A stretch of DNA of 64,000 nt, taken from the NCBI GenBank assembly GCA_964016985.1, contig OZ024823.1, forward strand, positions 114,859,935 through 114,923,934, in the 5' to 3' direction. The first letter of the stretch is position 1, and each line of letters opens with the position of its first letter. The notes below the pieces were generated by a model. It did no database searches and was not told where the DNA came from. It saw only the letters and a program-made list of their open reading frames with translations. The position numbers and the translations under genes are program-made. Positions 42,262 through 53,926 of the stretch are shown here, piece by piece. Source of the stretch: Anodontia alba (lineage: Eukaryota; Mollusca; Bivalvia; Lucinida; Lucinidae).

Positions 42262-43042
42262 GCACAAATATCTGCAGACCTGTATGTCGGGAACTATGTA
42301 CGTGACGATCCTACCCGGGAATTGTTTAAAATATCAACACAATACAGATAAACACAGATAAACACAGACTGATCTGAGCTTTCGCTATTCGTCCACCGAA
42401 AAATCCGATGCTTTTAAATGTACTCGTAAAATACTTTCACATGACATGATTGGTGCGCGGATATGTCTAGAAGCATATGTATAGCAAAATGCTTAATTCA
42501 AGAGAGTTCTTAGTCTGGCCCCAGACCCTTTCTTTATTTTTCTTCTCTTTCTTTTTCTTATTTTTTTTTGAGGGGACACGACACTTGTATAGCTTACAGA
42601 ATTTTTGTTTACTTCAGTCCCTTGGCTAGAAAGAAGCCATAGGAAGCTTGAAGTTGGATTAAAGAGGATCATGATAAAAAAAAATAATGTAGAGAAAAAG
42701 AGAAATAGATATAAAACAAAAACGACTGGAGTCAGTTTAGAGAGTTCTGCAAAACGGTTTATTATGTTCATTTCAAATGCAAGTCGGTAGCCGCTATTAT
42801 AGACTGAAAACCGTCACGCAAAGACACCGCTGCTTTTATATCAAGGAACACTCTCACACAGCAAGACACTTAGTAAGGAATTAATGGCATCAAAATGATA
42901 ACAACAATAACAACACGTCTTCGAAAACGAAAAGAAATGGCTTCGAAAACAGTATGGATGTTCAAAGAGGAACTTGTAGAAAACTGTCGTGGAAAGGAGT
43001 TGGATCGGAAGCTTATACCTGTATTGTTTGACCCGGTTCGTG

Positions 43043-43043
<1 letters not shown>

Positions 43044-43102
<59 letters not shown>
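43044..43102. repeat. AC microsatellite, ~29 units
   Basis: Perfect (AC)n. The frame running through it on + (113 codons, 42895-43236) is not recognised and is probably fortuitous. Confidence 0.95.
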
Positions 43103-43105
<3 letters not shown>

Positions 43106-43236
43106 AGGAAATACTTTTTGAATATTATGATGAGACAAACTGCGTGTCCAACTTCAAACTAGCCGTAACTACCACGTTTAGGAAGTTCATGGGGAGTAAG
43201 GACAGCCATAAAAGAACATTTAAGACTGGTCCGTGA

Positions 43237-44260
43237 AGCAGTCTGCGGCCCTACCCACCGTCTTGCAATTTCAGAGGGCAACAAGTCATTAACTTTGATA
43301 AGGATCAGGTAATGACAGAACTGAACAGTGCTTCTGCAATGTTCCACGAACAAAGAAGATCTGCTGGTCGCCTATGTGATAAGTACGGTTTTCTCATGTG
43401 CTGGCTCAATAGTCACGCAAGCAATTAGATTTACTCCTGTCAGCAAACTTGTTCTTGAAATGTCGTATGCTTAATAGCATATTTGAAATTATTGTTGACT
43501 GAAAAATAAACATCAATTACCTAACAGCAAGAAAATGAGATTAAATAACTCGGCTGGCCTCGTGCTGAAAATTGGTCTTTCGTGATATTTGCATTGCTGT
43601 TTTATATATGATTGTATAAATTTCACACAAACTTCTGAGCAAAATATAGGAAATGTCATTGAGAATAATTAAAACTGTCAGTCAATATAAGCGTGTTTTA
43701 TTATAAATTGGTTCGTGTCATTTTACATCAAGAGAAGACGAAAAATAAAGTTAAGGAACAAGAAAAGTGAAGAAAAGTGAAACATGCAATTATGAAATAT
43801 TACTATTTACTGCCACCAAACACCTCAATTACGACTTTTTAGCATTTTTAAATTTTGATCCGTCTTCTAGAAGAACCCATCCAATATACTTATGACAGAT
43901 CTGGTTGAAAACATTTGTGTTAATGTTAAAGGGAATGAAAATATTTGAACAACTTGTATTTACGATGAAATAGTTTAACAAATCATACATTTAACATCAC
44001 ATGAATTATAAGGGCGTAATCGAGGTTTGAAATTTTTACAAACGTATTTATGGGCACTGCCAATGTAAAATATTATATATATGTGTAAATCCCAAATATA
44101 TTATATTAGCAAGAACAGTATATCTCTATATTTGTGTTGATAACGTCTTCATTAGGCATGGCTTGGCTAGAAAGACACATTGTATTCTGTCATTCTACAC
44201 AATCGAACCTCATTTAGCATACAAAGGAGCGGCGGCTTTGGCAACTATACTTCAAACATT
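43237..44260. other. No recognisable feature
   Basis: AT-rich; 43225-43290 carries a Q-like word (CCGTCTTGCAATTTCAGAGG). No frames or element ends. Confidence 0.45.
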
Positions 44261-44296
44261 AATCCTTTCATTCCTGCAGATGCATTTATTTTAAAC

Positions 44297-44573
44297 CATC
44301 ACGAAAACATGCCTATATAATTTTGACCCCCTTAAACCGCACTTTTATATAGTAAAACTGGGGTTTACAGGGTATATATTATATTTCTTATGTCAGCTCA
44401 AAAACATAGATTGTGGTACTCGTTAGAACCGCCTTGCTGAGGCGGTTCTAACGAGTACCCACATTCTATGTTTTGAACAGAAATATGAAAAATATCAGAA
44501 GTTTTTATCTGAAAATTTTCATATTTTGGTGGTGTAATTTTCAATATATTTGAATAGGCGTGTTTTCGTAATG
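44297..44573 (-). mobile_element. Family A, copy A19
   Basis: CATCACGAAAACATGCC to GGCGTGTTTTCGTAATG, complete. The hairpin has matching arms around CCTTGCTGAGGCGG with one unpaired loop base. D-like TAATCCTTTCATTCCTGCAG lies immediately left. Confidence 0.92.
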
Positions 44574-44689
44574 ATATATTTTATTTGTATAACATCATTT
44601 ACATAATTAGTGACATATAAAAGTAAACATCAATATACAAATGAGATTCGAAAAAAACCTTGCGACATATGAATTCTTTCCCACCAATC

Positions 44690-44870
44690 ATTATTATAGT
44701 AGCTCATACTGTGACAGATACATTTGGAAGCAGTGTAGATCCAGACGAGACGTCTCTACACTCGTTGCCATTCTATTTCTGGTTTGTGACCCTTACTTCC
44801 AACAATGGATGTGTCCAAATTTAGAGATGGATGAGCCCATTTCGAATTCTCAGGGGTGCATGGGTTAAAT
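44690..44870 (-). mobile_element. Family D, copy D12
   Basis: Core GAAGCAGTGTAGATCCAGAC with CGTCTCTACACTCGTTGCC. Right part GATGTGTCCAAATTTAGAGA and GGTGCATGGGTTAA (minus orientation). The left part may be the D-like piece before A19. Confidence 0.55.
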
Positions 44871-45142
44871 GTCGGTAGCTGTCTCATTTGTATCCAAATT
44901 TGATCAAAATGCATAACTGATCAAGATCCCAGATACCCTCAATCCTCACGGTCCGATTTCCCTTTTATTTCGCCGATCAACGGAAGCAAAACTTGTTAAA
45001 CTGTTCATTATGTCAAGAAATTTTTACTTTTCTTGTCTATATATATTGAGACACCAACATTTTCTGAGTATTACGCTGAGGTTGTCCTGGGTAGAAACCA
45101 GTACTAAGTAAAATGGACAAATGGTGTTACTCAAGTACACAA

Positions 45143-45222
45143 CACTTGGTGCTCGCTGGGGTCGAATCCGCTAACTCTCGATCTTGAACCCGACGCTTTA
45201 CCACTTCACCACAGTGCTCCTA
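45143..45222 (-). mobile_element. tRNA-like SINE head (S5)
   Basis: On minus: GGAGCACTGTGGTGAAGTGG (A-box-like) and AGCGGATTCGACCCCAGCGA (B-box-like). About 72 nt with a tRNA-like outline, but without complementary acceptor halves. A different tRNA-like head from S1-S3. Confidence 0.5.
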
Positions 45223-45529
45223 ATGACATTGTATAAGTACTTGATCAAAATAGGCAGACCATTCACACGTGCTATGAAGGCTTATTTTCTCTACAATCAA
45301 AATATATAAAAAAAAATGTTGACTGAAATTACCACAGCTTTAATATTTTTTCTTATGTTGCAGCGTAAATTAAAAAAAAAAAAAAAAAAAAGACGAGACG
45401 GTTTTCAACAATTTGCAAGACTTCGGTTAAAGTAATCTTTACCAAAACTCGGGGCCATTTCAGTAGACGTTAATTGATGGTACTGATTGTTCTTATTGTC
45501 CCAGAAAACAGGATATGATATTTCATGCT

Positions 45530-45800
45530 GGCCTTGATAGCTCAGTTAGATGCGCGTCCGACTGGTGATCAGGAGGTTGCGGGCTCGACCCTCGCCGGGC
45601 CGGCAACATTCTGTTGTGGAGGTTGATCATGAAATTTTTTCTATGGTCATTCTCTCCCTTCCGCTGATTCAAGACAGGCACTTGTCAGTTTCTGGCGAAA
45701 GAATGCCGCAATATTGGTTAACCACTTGGACGGGGAAAGGGTGGTATAGTAAACTGACCCCACTGAGTTCACTGGGCCGTAAAATCTCAATACAAACGAA
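45530..45800 (+). mobile_element. tRNA-headed SINE, copy S3
   Basis: GGCCTTGATAGCTCAGTTAG (A-box-like) and GCGGGCTCGACCCTCGCC (B-box region), body CATTCTGTTGTGGAGGTTGA and GCGAAAGAATGCCGCAATAT, tail CACTGGGCCGTAAAATCTCA ending in ACAAACGAAC. The best-preserved head of the family. Confidence 0.82.
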
Positions 45801-45806
45801 CAATTC

Positions 45807-45841
45807 CATGCAAATTGTCTCCATTGAAGACAATTTGCATG
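45807..45841. repeat. Perfect small hairpin with ATGCAAAT words
   Basis: CATGCAAATTGTCT and AGACAATTTGCATG flank a 7-nt spacer, just after SINE S3. ATGCAAAT is the POU/octamer site sequence; function unknown. Confidence 0.7.
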
Positions 45842-46365
45842 AAATGACAACCTCTGTTTCCTCGGGAAAATAAGAAATTATTTCAATATGTCGCCAGCTG
45901 AAAATTTTACCCACAGAGTGCTAAGCGTTAAGGACACATTTTAATATTCATTTGGGTCACGTTGACTATCGCCAAACTGTGGTCTAGACTTCGGTAAATC
46001 GCAGCCAGTGCTGTATGTTACCAATTACCAGTACCGAAAATAGCCTCAAGTGGAAAATTAACTTCTCGTTAAATGAACTACTCTAATTAATAAAGGTTCC
46101 TGGAGCGTCTAATTTACGGTTAAGAGTTTCGTAGTGTAGCCGTACAAATGCCAGTGAAAATCAAAGTCAGTTAAGGAGAACTGACAGCAAGCTCTTTTAA
46201 AATTGTTTTGCATCCCTACTGAAAGGGGATCCGCTCTACAGACTATCACATATTTTTCTTATATATTTCATACATTTTCGAAATGTTCTACAACCCACAG
46301 CCTTTTTGTCGTAAGTCCAAATGGCCAATACTTGGTACTCGCCTGACAGAAGTCCCTCTAAAGTA

Positions 46366-46690
46366 CAGTCGACTCTCGTTATCTCGGATTCCAAGAGACT
46401 CTCTGAAATACTTCGAGATATCCGTACCTCGACATATCAGATTTGCAGAAAGTAGGAAAAAATAAATGGAACAACCACATTTAACAAATGTGTATGTAAT
46501 TTGACTCCTGAAGTTAGAGATATAATGAAAATATTGTGGAAAAGAGGAGAAATTGATCCTTAGGAGCAATTTCTCCTCTTTTCCACAATATTTTGTTCTT
46601 AGATTTTCATGTTTAAGCAGGGACCAGATTTTCGCTTCGAGATAAGCGATTATTCGAGATAAGCGAGGTCGAGATAACGAGAGTCAACTG
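46366..46690. mobile_element. Family B, copy B3
   Basis: CAGTCGACTCTCGTTATCTC to CGAGATAACGAGAGTCAACTG (46670-46690), TA on both outer sides. The internal hairpin around ATCCTTAGGA (46555-46564) has ~27-nt arms, GTGGAAAAGAGGAGAAATTG and complement. Confidence 0.9.
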
Positions 46691-46935
46691 TATTCAAAAC
46701 AAGAAATGGAATGGTAGGTTATGTTCTGTGCAATCATTTCGTCTCTTCGAAGATACTGACACAGATCTTGTTGGAGGTCAAAGCATTTTACCCAAAATAA
46801 TTTTCTTCTTTTATATTCAAAGCAACCACCTAAACTATACAATTTTGCTATTATCTACTGATGAATTACCTGAATTATACATATTAACCGATCCTGGCAT
46901 CAAAACAGGCAACAGCCCTTTAGAAACAGGCAAAC

Positions 46936-47215
46936 CGTCACGAAAAAAAATGCCTATATTGTGTTACCCCCTTAATTCCTATTTTTATATAGTAAAACTG
47001 GGGTTTACAGGGGTATACATTATTTTTCTTCTTTCTGCTCAAAGACATAGATTGTGGGTACTCGTTAGAACCGCCTCGCCGAGTCGGTTCTAACGAGTAC
47101 CCACAATTTATGTTTTGAGCAGAAATATGAAAAATATCAAGATATTTATCTCAAAAGTTTCTTCTTTTCGGTGGTCAAATTTTCAGCATATTTGAATAGG
47201 CGTGTTTTCGTAATG
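46936..47215 (-). mobile_element. Family A, copy A20
   Basis: CGTCACGAAAAAAAATGCC to GGCGTGTTTTCGTAATG. Hairpin arms paired except one base near the loop (CCTCGCCGAGTCGG). Confidence 0.9.
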
Positions 47216-47239
47216 GATTTGGAACTATTTAACAGGAAC

Positions 47240-48209
47240 TACGAGGGCGAGTCAATAAAAAACCAGCCTAACTTTCGTTTTTCACGGATCACAATTCTCA
47301 GTTAGTCGAGCAAATTTGCATAATACGCACCTGTTATTGTCCTTTTCTTTGCTAGAAAGTCCAACATAACGCCTTGTGCATCACAAAATACAGTTGCCAT
47401 CACCTTGCCAGCAGAGGGTTGCGTTTTGAACTTCTTTGGCCTCGGAGACCCCAGCCCTACTGCTAGAAAGTCCAACATAACGCCTTGTGCATCCCAAAAT
47501 ACAGTTGCCATCACCTTGCCAGCAGAGGGTTGCGTTTTGAACTTCTTTGGCCTCGGAGACCCCAGCCCTACACTATGTCGACTTTGAGCTTTATTCTCTG
47601 GCTCCTAATAATGGACCCAGGTCTCAACTACAGTCACCAGACGTGAAAGGAAATCATCTTCCTTTGACCTAAACCGCTTCAACAATGCGCTGTATACTGA
47701 TGCTCTGGTTACCATTTGCTCGTCGCTAAGGGATTTTGGGACCCAACGGGCTGTTAGCTTGTGCATACCCAAGCGATCATGTAGAAACGCTACCATGTGA
47801 AATGTGTAATGCATTCGCTACACATTTCTTCATCGGTGGCATCTGATGGGCGTCCAGACCTGGTTTCGTCTTCTAAAGACTGCATTTGAATTCCCCAACC
47901 CAGAATTTAACTTGTGCATATGATGGTGCAGAAGACCCATAAACATTGGTCAACTCACAATGTATTTCCTGACCTGTTTTCCCTTTCAAATACAAGTACC
48001 GAATTACAGCACGGTACTCAACTTTTGACGAAAAGCTTACTTTTGCATCACTAGCCATGTTTGACATTCAATATCTTATGAGTGAATGACACAAGGGTGC
48101 GATTTTGCCCTCAGGCCTAAAACATGTATTGAAACAAGGCATGAAAATCTTGGGTGTCTCGGTCAATTGGAAATGGAATAGGCTGGTTACTTATTGACTT
48201 GCCCTCGTA
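47240..48209 (-). pseudogene. mariner (SETMAR-like) transposon remnant with internal duplication
   Basis: Ends CGAGGGCGAGTCAATAA and TTATTGACTTGCCCTCG, with TA at 47240-47241 and 48208-48209. Minus-strand pieces in order: helix-turn-helix part at 48067-47873 (EYRAVIRYLYLKGKTGQEIH, SYAQVKFWVGEFK); 47814-47605 (KLTARWVPKSLSDEQ, LLKRFRSKEDDFLSRLVTV, then VETWVHY); 47514-47302 (PKKFKTQPSAGKVMATVF, TITGAYYANLLD). The first catalytic Asp of the usual DETW motif is Val here (VETW), a stop follows WVHY, and the part with the third catalytic Asp is absent. Positions 47351-47461 and 47462-47572 are a 111-bp direct duplication, exactly 37 codons. Normal mariners are ~1.3 kb, so ~0.3 kb is lost. Confidence 0.88.
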
Positions 48210-48216
48210 TACTGGA

Positions 48217-48377
48217 ACTTATTTCTGCTCAAAAACATAGATTGTGGCGGTTCTAACGAGTACCCACAATCTATGTTTTGCGCAGAAATATAAAAAATAT
48301 CAGAAGTGTTTTCTGAAAACGTTCAGTTTTTGGTTGAAAAATTTTCAATATATTTGAATAGGTGTGTTTTCGTAATG
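48217..48377 (-). mobile_element. Family A, copy A21 (half element)
   Basis: Starts within the hairpin (TTATTTCTGCTCAAAAACAT), with the arm collapsed at GATTGTGG|CGGTTCTAACGAG, and ends GGTGTGTTTTCGTAATG. It directly follows the mariner remnant, so the missing half was lost near that insertion. Confidence 0.82.
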
Positions 48378-48736
48378 CTGAAAGGTAAGTATTTTCTCCT
48401 CTTCGGAGTAAAGTCCTGTTCAGAAGGATCTTGTTATGCAGAAAAAAAAGAGTCACAAGAGTTGATGATTACATTTCATCAAATCATTCTCTCGGGAGGT
48501 TTAAGATCGTCCGTTCTCTAGACGATGAGATTTCATCCAAAATATCTCGTAGCTGCAGATGCAAATCAATAAACAAAACGTATAAGTAGAACTTAAGTTG
48601 AAGAGATGGACATACATGAGGCAAAATAAGATCGTCTCCACAAATTGTTGGCGGGGTAAAATTACATTCTGAATATTTTATTTTGGCCTAGGTACGTTAG
48701 ACAAAATTTCTGACCGGGATATAAAAACCGTAACTG

Positions 48737-48774
<38 letters not shown>
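48737..48774. repeat. A38 homopolymer
   Basis: Thirty-eight consecutive A. Confidence 0.95.
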
Positions 48775-48777
<3 letters not shown>

Positions 48778-49630
48778 TCGAGCATTTGTGAACAGCGATA
48801 AATCTTAAATTTTAAATGCCACATACTTAGTGTTATTTCCTGAATACAAATATTCTGGTAATTTCTAACTGCTAAAAGCGGATGGTTTGCTAAATACAAA
48901 TTGGAAAATGACATTCTTTTGATATAGAAAATAAAATGTTTATGTGCTATGAAAACTGAAAAACAAATACTTCTATAAATATATAGGTGTTTTAAAAACT
49001 GGAAAATAAATAATTCTTTAAATCGATGTGTATTTACTGACCATGAAGTAGTATGGAATTTCCCATATTTTACATCGAAATTTCAGTATTCATTGAGTGA
49101 GATAATGGTCAGTAAACATTAAATTTGTTTATACTATACCAATAGCAAAATACCTTATTTACCCTTAATGTAACTTCTTACCATACGTGTCCTTATATTT
49201 GCACAAGTCCATTTTATTACCTAGTGACGTGTCTAAAACTGATGTATGAGTGGAAAACAGTGTAGATCCTGATCAGACGTCACAGTTTGTGGTCTGGTTT
49301 TGATCTGAATGTTTTCTCAGGCCTGTCACTTCTAATACTGAGGGTGCTGGCAGATCAGACTGTCATTGCCGACTCACTGACACACAATTAACATGGAACC
49401 GATTCATGTATCAAAATATTAAGAAAATATAAGGAGAAACAAATGTCTAATAATTACCCTTCACACCAAACCCTACAAGAATACATTCACGGTAGCTCAG
49501 TATGGAAGCATCCTGCTTCGCCTTCACCGACAAAAGCGTTGATTTCCAAGTCTGTCGGTAAGGTAATGAGTGTTAAAAGGTATAATTTTACTGGAATCTA
49601 TTATGCAACAGATATTAAATCTGAGCTCTT
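48775..49630. other. No gene; weak D-like core
   Basis: 49253-49320 (GGAAAACAGTGTAGATCCTG, CAGACGTCACAGTTTGTGGT) is a decayed D core. Otherwise AT-rich sequence. Confidence 0.4.
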
Positions 49631-49638
49631 ACCCGCTA

Positions 49639-49861
49639 TTAACCCATTTATGCCGAGCGGATTCTTCTGCTTTAACTCTTTGGACAGGGCCATTCCCTGT
49701 AAGGGGTGTCTGGTTGGTTTTTATTATGTTTTGTAGAAATATCTGAACTTAACGCAAACAGTGAAGACGCTGATCAGACGCCGCATTCTGCGGCGTCTGA
49801 TCTGGGTCTACACTGTTTGCCGGTGTCCCACTTGTGGAACGCGAGGTTTATATGGGTTTAA
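49639..49861 (+). mobile_element. Family D, copy D13 (best full-length copy)
   Basis: TTAACCCATTTATGCCGAGC to GGTTTATATGGGTTTAA, 223 bp. Order: end, TTTGGACAGGGCCATTCCC, TGTCTGGTTGG, TGTAGAAATATCTGAACTTA, a palindromic core (49753-49820) centred on CCGCATTCTGCGG, then GGTGTCCCACTTGTGGAACG. No coding frame. End sequence and size are of the kind seen in bivalve MITEs. Confidence 0.88.
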
Positions 49862-49867
49862 CGAAAG

Positions 49868-50200
49868 CGCCCACAGCTTGTGAGGTCTGGGATTCTGCTG
49901 CACCATGATACGGTAACGCGCCAAACCATAGCAGCCGCGTTGTGTCGAACACAATCAAGGAACTGGTTACAGAATTGCTTACACACCCACCATACAGCCG
50001 AGATTTGGCAATTTGCGACTTCCGGCTATTTCCAAATCTCAAAACAGGCTGAGTAGTGAGAGATACGAGCCCCGAGAGGAGATGGTAGCATTGCACTAAA
50101 TACTGGAAGTACCGGGTTTTATCACTTTTGGACCGAGGTTACAGCTGCAGTCTAAATACCAGGCTTTCTTCCATTGGATATATATCCCAGATTTTATTTC
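49868..50200 (+). pseudogene. mariner transposase C-terminal remnant
   Basis: Plus-strand frames give ILLHHDTVTRQT (cf. the LLHDNAxxH of mariners), then after a frameshift KELVTELLTHPPYSRDLAIC followed by DFRLFPNLK, the third-catalytic-Asp block of DD34D mariners (PPYSPDLAxxDFxLFPxLK). Further on SERYEPREEMVAL and YHFWTEVTAAV follow with stops. Only the last third of the protein is present; the D of PPYSRDLAICDF is retained. Confidence 0.7.
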
Positions 50201-50668
50201 AATGTGAGAAATGGATAGTTATAAGGAAATAAAATGATGTGTGTTTTATAATTATATCTGCAAGTTCAAAGAAATTGTTGCTGATTATATATGGTCACCC
50301 CTCCGTTAAAAACGTCTGCTTGTTATTCACTGCGAAGCTGCAGTTAAACAATCATGGTAGGGTGGATCTATAAACAAGTAAGGTTTGAAGTGTTGTTTGT
50401 GCAGTTTTTGTGGGAGCATGAAAAAGATTACTATTGTCGCCTATGGAAAATATTTAGTGGTTAGCTCCCTGAAGTGCGCCGTAGACAGAAATTTGCGGGA
50501 GCTGTCTCGTGACGATCTGTAGCACGTCTCCCGGTCATGGGTCGATTGGTGGAACAAGTGCAAACTATGCAAGGGGCGTTACTTCGAACAGGAGCAGTTG
50601 TCAAATGTATGTTAGATTACGTTTACTTATAACATAAAATCAGTTCATGAAATTATTGACGGACCCTC

Positions 50669-50752
50669 GTCACAACGTTGTTCCGATGTCGCTGCGGCGT
50701 AATAACGTAACAACGACATAGAAACAACGTTGTTACGGCGTTATGTGTTTGC
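50669..50752. mobile_element. ACGTTG-type MITE K, copy K2
   Basis: ACAACGTTGTTCCGATGTCG against CGACATAGAAACAACGTTGT with GGCGTAATAACG in the middle and GCGTTATGTG at the right end. Confidence 0.6.
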
Positions 50753-51470
50753 TGACACGTTCCATCCAAGGTCCCAGTCGTTTACTGTAGCGTGTGTTAG
50801 CCTAGAGTGTGTTTAAACGAAATATGTACATTCTGATAAGACTGCGATAATATAAATATTCCTACTTGTACCTGTGCGTTTTTTATACATAGGAAGAACC
50901 ATTCCATTGGCGCGGCTCAGCTAATATGAAAAACCGGAAAATAAGGTTTATATCTCAAGATATCACAGATTAACAAACTACGGAAGCGCTGTTTGATTTG
51001 TGTATTTACCACTGCGTGTGTTCTGCCAAGATTTTAACAACAAATATTTTATGTTTTGTTTATCCAAACAAACACAGAAAAATCTCATAATCATGTTATC
51101 AGTCTTGGACGAAGTAGCAATGCCAGTGAATCTCCTACATTTTCAAAACGTCTGAATATTCACTCTTCGAACAGAATATTGCGAAATAAGGATCATTTGG
51201 AAATACAGAATACATGAGAAACATGAGCCTGCTAAGGTTGAATAATGAAACAATGCAACATCTCTCACGCCTCTCAGAAGCATCTATCGTGACTCCATGT
51301 TTACATACTTTTTATGAGCCCAATAGTACAAAATGAGCAGATAAAGTTAGTAATATCAACACTTTGTCAGAGTACGGGACGACGTTTTACGGCATCCACT
51401 CAAACACTAACGATAATTATTGCAATCACCAGATATTCTAGTGCAGGGATCCTTTGAAAACACAGAACAT
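50753..51470. other. No recognisable feature
   Basis: No element ends or frames seen. Confidence 0.45.
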
Positions 51471-51548
51471 ATAAAAAAAAAAAAAAAAAAAAAAACAAAA
51501 AAACAAAAAAAAAAAAAAAAACAAACAAAAAAACAAAAAAAAAAAAAC
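51471..51548. repeat. A-rich tract
   Basis: A runs with regular single C. The minus-strand Phe-rich frame here is an artefact. Confidence 0.95.
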
Positions 51549-51690
51549 AGAAAACTTTTCTCATACATATAAACTGTGTGAGGACAATAGCACAAAAGGA
51601 CCAGAAATGTCAACCTCCAGTAAGTTTATTTTGGAATAACATTTTCTTTAACTACCGTAATAATCCTACATATTAGGATAGATAGGCCTT

Positions 51691-51758
51691 TGCACATAGT
51701 AAAGACCCAGATCAGACGCCGCACTATGCGGCGTCTGCTCAGGGTCTACACTGTTTGC
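51691..51758. mobile_element. Family D, copy D14 core
   Basis: GCACATAGTAAAGACCCAGA to AGGGTCTACACTGTTTGC around GCCGCACTATGCGGC, almost perfectly palindromic. Confidence 0.78.
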
Positions 51759-52029
51759 CATACATGCAGCAATATTATAGACACATCAGTAGGTAGTAGA
51801 ATTGCCTATTTCAAATTTTAGGACAAGTATGGTAAGTTGATGAGGTGTCCCAATACTAACGGTAAATACGGCATTTATCTATTAATTGGTATTAAATAAT
51901 TTGGGCACTATATCGAATTACACGCGGCGTGATTTAAAGCTCTTATGCAAGCATTTAACGAAAGTTGCTGAGATCTTAGAATAGGCGTACGCATAGAATG
52001 ATCTGAACTTCTCTTTTTCTTTGCATGAA

Positions 52030-52140
52030 GGGTTTTTTCCGCCTCTCTGTTGGCTTTCCTGCACACCAATCCCCTTCTTATAAGACTCTGTTTCAAAAGG
52101 AACGAATTTGTTCCCCTTCAATTTGTGTGACTTCCTTTTG
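52030..52140. repeat. Dispersed repeat N, copy
   Basis: TTGGCTTTCCTGCACACCAA, CCCCTTCTTATAAGACTCTG and AAAAGGAACGAATTTGTTCC are N words. Confidence 0.45.
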
Positions 52141-52189
52141 GTTCAAACCAATATATACAGAAAAAAGGTTTTATTTAGTCTTAACCCTT

Positions 52190-52380
52190 CCCCTGCTGAA
52201 CCCGGATATAGCCTGCTCTTGCAAACATTGTAGATCCAGATCAGTTGGCTTCTTCAGAAGCCAGCTGATCTGGATCTGAACTGTTTGCCATTTAATATGT
52301 GAATTTATAGCAACAATCCGGATCAAGTAATCTTACTGGCTGAAAATTAGAAGTAGGCGTGGCATCTCAATTTGGATAGA
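52190..52380 (+). mobile_element. Family D subtype, copy D5
   Basis: CCCTGCTGAACCCGGATATA, core GCAAACATTGTAGATCCAGA with CTGATCTGGATCTGAACTG around GGCTTCTTCAGAAGCC, then ATATGTGAATTTATAGCAAC as in D4. Confidence 0.75.
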
Positions 52381-53260
52381 GGAAAGCAACAGAAAGTCAC
52401 AAAAGTTGTCCCACTTGTTATTTTGTTTAAAGTTGTTATTTTGTTTAGAGTAGACCCCTTTTACGAAGGAAGGCAAAACAAGACTGGCCGAGGTTGCCCT
52501 ACCCCCTTCCCCACCCCCTCAACATTCACATACAAAACAAAAGTGTACAGAATACCCTTTCATCACCGTTTAAGTTTGGCGCAGTTGAGCTGTTTGAAAT
52601 GTTTAATTTCATAATACGTGCCAAAAGCATGGAAAGTGGAATTAAATATGATGATTTCTTTAGATCAATTAAGTAAGCTACCCTGCGGTATCGCAGACAT
52701 TTATTCTGAAATCTTTGATGATAAATGAGTCGTGAGATTACGAGACACTTATACTTAGCGAACTTGTCTGTAATGTAAATATCAAATTAACCCTTAGCAC
52801 TACAACAAACCACAGTGTCATTTTTTTTTATTTTGCAGAGATAATGAGTTTTGGCATTTCATGTGAATCGTATGCCGGGCACAGTATTCACTTGAAATGT
52901 CAGGTCTTATCTTCTCTTTTCTTCTCTGAAAAATAACATAACCAATGTCGTCTTCTACAAACTTAGCGCTTTAAGGGTTAAAATAAGCGGCGGCTTGGGA
53001 AAATGTACAAACGCGTCACGGAAGTCATTTTCAGAATGCAAAATATTTTACCAAAGCGATGTGTATGAAACGAATAACGAATCTAGGTATAAATATAACA
53101 TTGTCCAGTGACCTTTGACTCCTGATTTCTTTAGATTTGAAGTTCATTATGGAACTGGGAACCAGAAGCATCAGGTCACCTAACAATGTTATATTTTTAC
53201 CTATATTTGATTATTTGATTAAGATTCTTCACTGTTTGATAGGTTTAAGTTGCCTTATTT
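52381..53260. other. No gene; dispersed fragments
   Basis: 52850-52985 shares GGCATTTCATGTGAA, TGAAATGTCAGGTCTTATC and CAATGTCGTCTTCTACA with 37095-37200. Otherwise unassigned. Confidence 0.4.
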
Positions 53261-53269
53261 TCCCCATTT

Positions 53270-53350
53270 ATTTGGACAGACACACCTGAGTAAACAATGT
53301 TAACCCAGCAGCGTCTGATCATGGTCAACATTGTTAGACAAGCATCCTAT
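53270..53350. mobile_element. Family D, decayed core
   Basis: GAGTAAACAATGTTAACCCA and GATCATGGTCAACATTGTTA are the arms; left TTTGGACAGACACACC is a D flank. Confidence 0.6.
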
Positions 53351-53475
53351 CACTTTTAGACACATCAACAGATAGTAAAATTGACTTTTTTTTCATTATT
53401 TTGAGGATAAGTTTGTTAAGGAGATTCGGTGTCTAAAGTAAATACGGTTTCGCCCCACCACGTCTCGATTACTCT

Positions 53476-53888
53476 TCATATCATTTCGACGACAGTAACG
53501 TATTCATGCATAAATGCTGACAAACACTTTTTGAACGACCCTCATGGCAAGACTAATACAAGCAACTTTCCAGTTCCAATACCATTTAATTCGGTAGTAT
53601 ACGGGATAATAATAATAATGGTAATAATAATAATAATAATAGTGATAACAATAAAAATAATAAAAACATTTCCATGCGCATACCTTTTCCCACCGTGACC
53701 TCTGCACCATGACCTTTTGTGAGTGTAACTTTTTGCAGAGGTTGATTGTAAAGAATAACATCTCTACTTTCGTTTTCAAGTAAGCTACTTTGATCAGTTG
53801 CTTATGTTGGATTCCAAGCGTTATTTTCCAACCATATCCCTATTTTGGCGGCTGCATTTTTTAAAACCCTCGGCCGTTCTAAGGATAT

Positions 53889-53890
<2 letters not shown>
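53476..53890 (+). repeat. Direct duplication P, unit 1
   Basis: TCATATCATTTCGACGACAG ... TTTTTGAACGACCCTCATGG ... CTTTCCAGTTCCAATACCAT ... an AAT run (53607-53665) ... CACCATGACCTTTTGTGAGT ... GGCTGCATTTTTT ... CCGTTCTAAGGATATGC. The same order recurs in unit 2. Confidence 0.75.

Positions 53891-53924
<34 letters not shown>
53891..53924. repeat. A34 homopolymer
   Basis: Thirty-four consecutive A, directly after P unit 1 (GGATATGC). Confidence 0.95.
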
Positions 53925-53926
<2 letters not shown>

